Of a stretch of DNA of 64,000 nucleotides, positions 25,901 through 34,900 are shown in pieces. Source of the stretch: Branchiostoma floridae (taxonomy: Eukaryota > Chordata > Leptocardii > Amphioxiformes > Branchiostomatidae); the NCBI RefSeq assembly GCF_000003815.2, contig NC_049988.1, forward strand, positions 5,632,744 through 5,696,743, written 5' to 3'. Under the pieces are notes generated by a model. That model was not told where the DNA came from and did not search any database. It saw only the letters and a program-made list of their open reading frames with translations. The position numbers and the translations under genes were made by a program. The stretch's first letter is position 1; each line of letters opens with the position of its first letter.

Positions 25901-28900
25901 TTTAGGACTGTACTTGAAGCTGCTGAATTGTGGGACTGAAATATTTTACTGGCTGAGTGACTGGCTCTGTTTTAAATTACCTTGTATGTTAAGTGGATGA
26001 TAGTAATGCTTTTGGTCGACTTTTGTTGCGATCCAGTTGTTCCTCAAAGAACGGTATATTCTGCATTCTATTCAGTACTCACTAACTCACTCACTCATCC
26101 TCTTGCACGTGGTGCGTAAAGCCGACTGTGTGGACTAGGGTTCTCCACCTTCCTTTGTTCGATGCTTCTTGCTTTGCCTTGAGGAGTGTGATGTTACTGC
26201 AAGTCACGGGACACGACTTTCAGCCAGCGGCTGCGAGGCACCCGCCGTGGTCGCCGCCAGCCTGCCTGCTTGGGGTTGAAGTCTAGCAGGGCTCTGGTGG
26301 GATGCTCTGGAGGGAGGCGTAGGACGTGGCCATACCAGCGGACCCGTCTCATGGCCGCAAGGCTAGATGCAGGAGATTGTCCGGTCAGCTCCCGGAGCTC
26401 AATGTTGCGCACGTGCTCGTGCCAACGGGTGCCTGTGATCCTCCTATGGGCTCTATTGTCAAAACCATCGAGGCGGGCTGCCAAGGTGTTACTCGCTATT
26501 TATGATTTCATAAAGACGTGAATTGTCACCCTGAAAATTAGTGAAATATATTGACCAGCTCATCTTTCGACTATATGTGGCCCTAGACATTGTGTATCAA
26601 AGGACGGCGAGCCAGAGGTTTACAAAACCCCTTCATGATGGGTGGTTTTCTAACTCATACTGCCCCATAACTTCTTACTGTGTCCGAAGAGATGTCTCTG
26701 CTAACTATTTCTCATCACTGGCAGTTGAACGTCTTAAGACTCCAGATTGATGGTGATTGTAATGGACAGGACCCTGCTGTAATACAATCCCCCCACAGCC
26801 ACATTCAGGAGGAAATCATGAATGAAGTCCAGCTACATTTTCATGCCATCCTGTCATGATAAAATCTTTGTGACTTGGAAAAGAGAGACTGGTATCGTAC
26901 TTCTCAGGTCAATTTGTGAGCAGATTCAGATGTAACCTCTATAACTGACCGTCGACGCAAGTCTGCATTTATGTCAAAAATTGAAAATACTTGAGTTTTT
27001 GCCATTGATCCAAGTAGACATCTTGTGCGAGGGTTGTGAACCAGAGTATGCTCTGAGACGTACATCTTTATGTGTATTAGTCGCATTTTCAGATGTTTAT
27101 TTTTATTCCTAGAATTAAAGATAACGTTACATATATTACGTATTTGGTTTTGAAAGATCTGAAACGTTATAAACTTGAAGTGTTCTTATTCAGGCTTAAA
27201 GAAATGCTGTTAGAAGACTCTGATATTTGGGGCAGATGACGTTTGGAAAGTTTGTTTTTGCTAACATTTTACAATTTCAAATTTTAAACGCTTAACAATG
27301 TCAATGAGTACTGGATTGGCACTACAATGACTGATAGTAAATTTAAAGTGTTTTATCAAAAATTGGTGTTGCATGACCTCTGTTACAATTGTCTTATAAG
27401 TAGTGATATGTAATACATGATATCAAATATTGTTTCAGCTACGTTCTGTAATGCGTATCTAAAGGGACACTCACTAGAATTCATTTGATAGATATAAATG
27501 TGGTCTACTTTCAGGGACAACCACGGGACTAAAATCACTACTTGAAACTCTACAAGCATTAATTAAATAGGCAATACATGGATCTTTCTTTGACGAGAAG
27601 TTGAATCAGAATTATAATTTGCCTTGTCATGTAGAGTACTTTGAACATGGCTAAAATTAACAAGTTTCGCCAAATGCAAAAAAGCGGCCAATTTCAGCGA
27701 CAACCACGTCACTACATTTCACGACTCAAAACTCTGCAATTATTTATGAGATAGGCAATACCTAGAAAAGAAGTGTAATCAGACTTCTAATTCACTTTGT
27801 CACATATAGCACTTGGAAAATGGCTAAAATTCACAATTTTCGCCAAACGCAAAAAGGTGGCCTACTTTCAGGGACAACCGCGCGGCCTGAATTTGAGGAT
27901 GACCGCATGACAACCAAATAAGAAACTAAATTTTGCAACAATGCTTTTGATATTTATACCAATCATCTATACAGGGTACAAATTTTAAGTGAAAAAATTA
28001 CCAGAGCGGCACTTATAACGTTACAAAGTTGGACAAGAAATTACGTTATTTTGAAGCTTGAAACATTTTATTGTTTTGATGCTACCCAAGAACTCGATTT
28101 TATCTCGTTGGAAATTTCACAACAATTTCTAAAAAGCCAAAATATTGGTCTATTCAGATCTTGTTTTGTTTTGACCATACAATAAAAGATGTTGGAGTGA
28201 CAATGCCATAAAGTATGCAGATTTCCATGTTTTTGAGATGCGGAAATCGGGGAAAATGGCCAGAAAACTTTGTTGACTCGTTACCATGGCAACAAGGAGT
28301 TTTGATCTAAAAGAAAGCTATTTTGAGGGGTTGTGGACCAAGTACTATCACTGTGCATTATGCACTATGAACCAAATCTATTTCTTTTACCTTTAACTCG
28401 CGTTCTGAGCAAGCTGTAGTCACGATTTTTGGATGTTAGATATTTTTTGTCCTTAAAAAGAAGTGGCTTGATTTAATTTGCATTCATAATGAGGAAAAGT
28501 TGTATTTTAATTTTGCAAAGTGTCAGGTAATAGCACCTGATGCGCGACGCGTTACGTCACCCTTACGACACCGCGCTACGGAATGTAAACATCGCTTGAC
28601 CACAAACTGCCCTGTTTTCCTTGTGATTAAAAACTGTGACGTAATAAAGTAATAGATTTATTCTGTAACCAATTTGGCCGGACTGGTTAGATCCACTCAC
28701 ACTAGAGGGTCCCCTATTCTTTTTTTTATAATTATGTCTGGTCCTTGTACGTACTCTAGGCGAAGCTCCTGTCAAACACATGATCTCCATTTAACGTCCT
28801 GCCCACGGGGTTTCCTGATATCTATAAGCTGGAACTCAATTTCATCTTAGTGAAGTGAGGAACGTCATTAGCATCTTTCCTAATGGCAAACAATCGGTGA

Positions 28901-31900
28901 CATGACATTATTTTGATACCTACACGACCCCATATTTGAAAGTATTCAATGTCTCTAAAATACACATGCTTTTAATGTCAATAATATCTTCTTCTTCTGA
29001 CTATATACAACTAAAGCATAGCAATATAACTAAGATTGTGCTTTTGAACTTTAGCGGATTCCTGGCCGATGACCCGTCTGATGTGGGACAGGCGAGTGAT
29101 GCTGTCGGCATTACTGTGTGGGCTGCTGGCATTTGTAACAATAGCTGTGGCACAGGTAGAATCACTGCAATTTCTGGTATTTCGTCTTGCTATACCTTTG
29201 GGGATGTATACTAGGTACCTTCCTACCCTTGGTGGTTTATGTGCTGATGTTCGCGTTATATGTTATACCAGTCAACGTTGGAAGCCTATGTAGGATATTG
29301 GAAGCCACCAGTTAAAATCGCGTTATGAACGACATCTTGGATGTAATGAACAGTGTGGATTAAAATTTATACTCTTCATTAAGCAAGTTGTTCAGACAAA
29401 TATTAACCATTTCCAGACTGGGCTTTAGGGGTATTCCTAGATCCTGGGATGGGTGGTCTCATCCCCCCCCCCCTCTTCCCCACCGTAGTTTCAAACAGTA
29501 CATTATCCAAATTTGCCGGGGATGATGTAGTGTCTTATGACTGTAACATTTATATTATTATGACGTTTTGACGCCATCAAGTTGATTATATTGGCAAAAA
29601 CGCAAAAACTTAACAACAAAGAGTGTTTCTTGTCTCCTAAGACTTGTCAATAGGAACAACAATGACTTCAAGATGACGTCACGAAATGACGTCATATGTA
29701 TTTGCTTTTTATCCACCATCGTGGATCATTTCCACGTTTTCAACATATAACCCCAAAGTTCCATGAAAACGGATTAAATCGTTTATATGAATGTTTTTGT
29801 TAGAAAATACCAAATAGTGATGAAATTGAAGTGAAATAACGTGATTATACATATCATCATGGTGAGCTCCGCCAACTTGGACTTTGACCAATTACGTCAC
29901 CAAATTACCATAAATTATAAATATCTTATCATAAGTGCTACATTGAAATATGTTAGAAATTAAAAATATATGAAAAAGTATGTGGTGAATTTTGTAAAGC
30001 ATACCATGACAATACTAAAAGTTAGCATTTCTGACTTAATGTAATGCGAACAAAACTTTCAGGAAAGTCAGTTGGTATTTTTAGCCCCCCGCCCAAGTCT
30101 GGAAAGGGTAAAAGATACATGCGTTTTAGCTTTCAAAAACACACAAACATATTATGTGTAAATGTAATGTACCATTTAACCGGCAAAACTAACTTCCTGG
30201 CTGATTTTTTTTTATTTATGTTACGTTGGTATCATGGTCACTTTCTAAAGATTGTCATATCTCAACGTGGCTAGTTATACTAGTATTTTGATAACCCGGT
30301 ATTTTATCATCTAACATTTGTTTGCCACTCCAGCTTCTACCCCTCCTCCTTGTGTCTAGTTATGAGCACGGCGGGTTCAGTATGGACTCTAGTCAGATCT
30401 CAATTGTGGTATCTGTTCTAGGCGTTGTCGTGATGGTGGATCAGGTAAGTCTATGTCTCGTGACTGATAACTTTGCAAGAAAAGCACAAAAGTAGAAATT
30501 AACGGACTTCTAAAAGTGTCAGCATTTTCACTGTTTATGTTTTAACGACCATCTCTTCTAGGGAATTACCCTGACGCAAAATAACTGTGTATGGGGAAAT
30601 ATTCAAAACATTCGGCTCTGAACGGCAGGTCTGGAATGGGTCGGTTGGTGTTCGGCTGGTGTTCGGCTGGTGTTCGGCACGGTCGGCTAGTGTTCGGGAG
30701 TAAGTCAGCAGTCAAATCAAATCACACATCATAAACACTGCTGACTTACTCCCAGCTTGTTTCCAACTAACCAATGATTCACCCCAAGACCGTAGAAAAA
30801 TCTCTGCTAACTCATTTCCAAGCAAAAAATTATTGCCAGGACGTAGACGAATCACTCCCGAACTTCACACGACCGACATCCAGCCAAAAACAAAAAGAAC
30901 CATAAATACCGTATTGGAGCTATCTGTGATCCAAATGTGATCTCTTGGTGATGTTTACAAAATACAGGAAAGGATAATCTTGATTAAAAACGAAAATGAG
31001 CACTCTTTTGAAAATCGCTGATTATGTCTATTTCAAGTCGAGAGAGGGTCGGCAATCGGGTGGGAATCCGTCATGAGTGATTCGGTAGTCTGCGGCTAAA
31101 GGCCGGCATGGTAGGGAATAGGTTGGACAGCATTCAGGACACAGTTGAGAGTAAGTCATTTACTGGTCGGGAGATGTTCGGGACACGTTTGGCGCTAAAA
31201 AAATAGGCTTGGCCTAAACTGGTCAGACTACTCCCGAACTTCTGCCGACTTCTAGCATTTCCTGATAATAATCTTCATATGCAAACTGGGTGATGGCTTT
31301 CTATTCCAGGTATTTATTGTTCCTTGGCTGACACGGCGGTTCAAATTAACAACATTGTACAAGTTCAGTCTTCTTATATTCGCCTTTGGAGTGATGCTGA
31401 TCCCTCTGATGGCCTCGATGGCTGGTCCTTCGACGGTGATTTCTCCTTTGCCTGCAACGGCTTTAACGCTACCCACCCCACCAAGTCAGTCTCCGAGTCC
31501 CTCATCACAGACCACGCCGAGTGCCCCACCACGCGCAGTCATCGTTCCTTCAGAAACGTATAGTTCCAATTCTCCACCACAAGCCACTGTTGTTCCTGCC
31601 ATAAAACAAGCCAGTTTAACTCCAAAAACTGTAACTACAATCAAACCCATCCCACTCAACCCTAAGCACAACGCCTCCAGCACATCCAGTCCTAAATCTC
31701 AAAGCTGTAGAACGCCTAGTCCTAAACCCCAGATACCCAGCACAACTAATCCTAAACCCCAGACCCCCAGTACACCCGATTCTAAACCTCAGATCCCGAA
31801 CACATCCAGTCCTAAAACCCAGACACCCAGTCCAACGGACCAGTCCCCCGGCATACCCAGTCCAAAGACCCAAATCTCCAGCAAACCCAGTTTAAAACCA

Positions 31901-34900
31901 CAGGTGTCAAGTCCAGCACCACAAGCCCCGGGTTCCGTCTCTGAGGTAACAGACGTTCCTTGTCGGGAACCAAGCTCACCAAGTGCAACTGACAGGCCGG
32001 TTTCTGAAGCTCCTTTCGCGCCTGCACAAATTTCCAGCGTAACTCCACGAGAAAGCTTTCCTACGTCAAATACCGTAAGACTGGTGCCCACCATCCCCCC
32101 ACAAGCATCTCACTCCACTGCACCACTACAGGCCACCGTCATACATGTAGCTACTTTGACACCAACTCAACCTAGGAACAGCACCTCGAAGTCCCCCCAA
32201 GCCTCAAAGTCGCCAATCGAGACTTCCATTGTTCTAAAAAATGTTACATCTCAGCAAGCTTCTAAATCCATGGCGCAAATCGGTTCCAGCCCACCTGATT
32301 CAAGTGATTCAAGGTCCGATGATAAACAAACCCGTCAGCTGGTCGGTCAGTGCAAAATCACCAACGACACAACAACAAGCATGAGAATTCGGATTCCATA
32401 TAATATCTGGGTTACTGTGATCCTTATCAATACCATTGTAGTATTAGGAAGGTGAGCAATACACAAGGTTTTGAATTAGATCTAGTCTTTAATTTGACAC
32501 AAGATAATTCCGAACGTAAGAAAGTAAATGTCGTTGTTGTCATCAGCACCGATTAGTTGTCATCAGCACCGATTACCGTTGAAACGCAATAGTACAGCTA
32601 TTAGTACGATATCTTCCAAAATCTTTGTTTGACACTGCATGACCCTGTGTATAGCCCCGCACTAATCCTGAATTGTTTTCCAACATGAAGTTCTACCGCT
32701 TTTACGGCAGTGATGGTGATGATCGGCAACTCAGCTTTGGTGAGGCATTTTGAATACCACTTGTGTATAACAGCATACTGTGTATACATCCAAGTGTTTT
32801 ATTCAGCCGATATTTCTGTGACTGCCTGTCACTTTTCTAAGGACAATTCTAAGTGGTTCATAATGCACAGTATCGCCACTTACAGATTCGGTCACGCTTC
32901 TAATCGTTTTTCATTCCATTGAAAGTACGTTATTTTAGGATCCCCATCTTATAGCAGCGAGAGTACAATCTGAACCAGTCAGAACCGCAATGAGAAAGGT
33001 GAATAATGTATTGAATAACACACTTCGTTGTGTGCAAATAATCTTGTTATTTTGTGACGTACAAAACTGATGAAATCATCAACGAATGCCTCAAAACTGT
33101 TAAATAAATGTTCTGTTCCTTGAGATACATTTTTATCAACTTGGCAGCAATTGAATCATAGAGAAACAATGTTATATTGCTTCCAACTACCTGTGACATA
33201 ATTTATTTCCACTAGTCTCGAAAATATCATGTATATATGATGTTTAAAAAATCTTAGGATGAAATTGAAAATTGCTTCTGCAAGTCCAAGGGATAACCAG
33301 GTCCAATAACAGTTATCTATTTGAATCTGAGCATTAGTGACTGGATTATAAGAGGTCCTGTCTGTGATAAAATGTCCAATTTGTCTCGACTGCTCCTATA
33401 AAAAGGTCCCAAAATAGTCTTACTCAAATCCTAAACGTCTTCCATAGAGTACTTTATGGAACTAAACTTAATTTAACCAACTTGGTTAGATAGAATTTAA
33501 TTTCATAGCGTAGGTTACAAATAAAAGTACCACAGTACTTCTTGACATAGTGCTGATGTTTGGCTGTGCTTGTAGATGCATTCGTTTTCATATCAGTCAG
33601 AAAAACACCCCTCCACATTTTATGTGATAAAATCCTAGATCTAAATATTGAGTACCCCAACCGAATACCACACCGATCTGCGACCTCTTTACATCAAGGC
33701 CGACGAACTGAGCACACTTGAGAATCCCGGTCCACTGACGCTTACGAAAAAAAACAGCTAGAAGAGCCGGGGCGCATGCATCACAAAGTCAACAATACTA
33801 TCAATATATAGGGGTTGAGGATCCTCCCGAGGTGTATGGTGTCATAACGCCTATTTATTTGCTTATCTCGGCTGTCAGTCACGTGATCCGACCTGATCCG
33901 GACATGCCATCCGCCATAATTGTGTTTCTCCGACGGTAAAGAACGCGTGTGGCTTCTCCCTCACGTTACGTACGATTGTTTACTATATTATTGCCTGTTG
34001 CGGGTCGAAAAGCTGCAAATATGAGATACATTTTGCATATAAACTTAAAATGGTTAATAATCATGAAGTGGAGCACTCAAGAACGTCGTAGATTTTGGAT
34101 TTCGGCAATCAGCCACGGAGATACGAACGTCGAAGCTTGGGGCGCTGACGGGCCAGCCCGCCATGCCGGCCCGCCACTCGCTGTACTATAGTCTCAAGCG
34201 CTATTACGATTTCTCTACTTGGTTGATGAGTAGAGCGAGACGTGACACCCCGAGATATGTTATCACTGTTATCAATTTCTAGGACACTTTTTGGTACTAA
34301 AGTAAGTCAGCAGGGATAGACAAAATGTTCACTAGGTTCCCAAACTGAATTTAGGGGGAAAAGATCTATGGGGAAGAAGACTTAAAAGAAACCAACAGAA
34401 GCATTAAGAAAGAGGCAGGTGCGAGGGCTGGACAAGCTGAAAATGGAGTAACTTGAAGAAGCGAATCGCCTAACACCGAGAAGAAGCTGCAGCGAAAATG
34501 GCGCTGCAACATCTTACTGAGCACCGTATGCAAGAGATCGATTTAGCAGAAGATAAAATGTGCCAATGTGGAAATGACAGGATGTTAGATATAAAAAGTT
34601 AGAAGGCACAGAGTGCTACAACCGAGACAGAAAAGTTGTCGTACTACTAAAACAAAATTGCTGTTAGGGTTCTGTTGGATCTCTGTCGAGATCGATTCTT
34701 GTAACTCCAGAAATTAGTATTTTAGATAATAAAACTAAAATAGTAATCAAAGCTGCGGTAAAACTTTGCTTTACACAAAAAGTTTGCCCTCAGCAATTCG
34801 GGAACTGGAAAAATATGCATTTTAACTGACAAACATTGACCCCGAAACACCACAGCAATATTCTCTACTCAGTACAAAAACTATTGTTGCTGTATTTGAC

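Noticed and set aside
31486-32094. Minus-strand open frames opposite the mucin-like exon
   Set aside because: Low-complexity shadows of the Pro/Ser repeat on the coding strand.
32711-32739. Alternative start of exon l after the cag at 32708-32710
   Set aside because: Its phase does not fit the donor at 32451. The acceptor at 32690 keeps the frame and adds the STAFTAV part expected by the family.
33949-34191. Open frame reminiscent of a THAP-like or transposase fragment (ERRRFWISAI)
   Set aside because: The required C2CH residues could not be placed and the frame is short.
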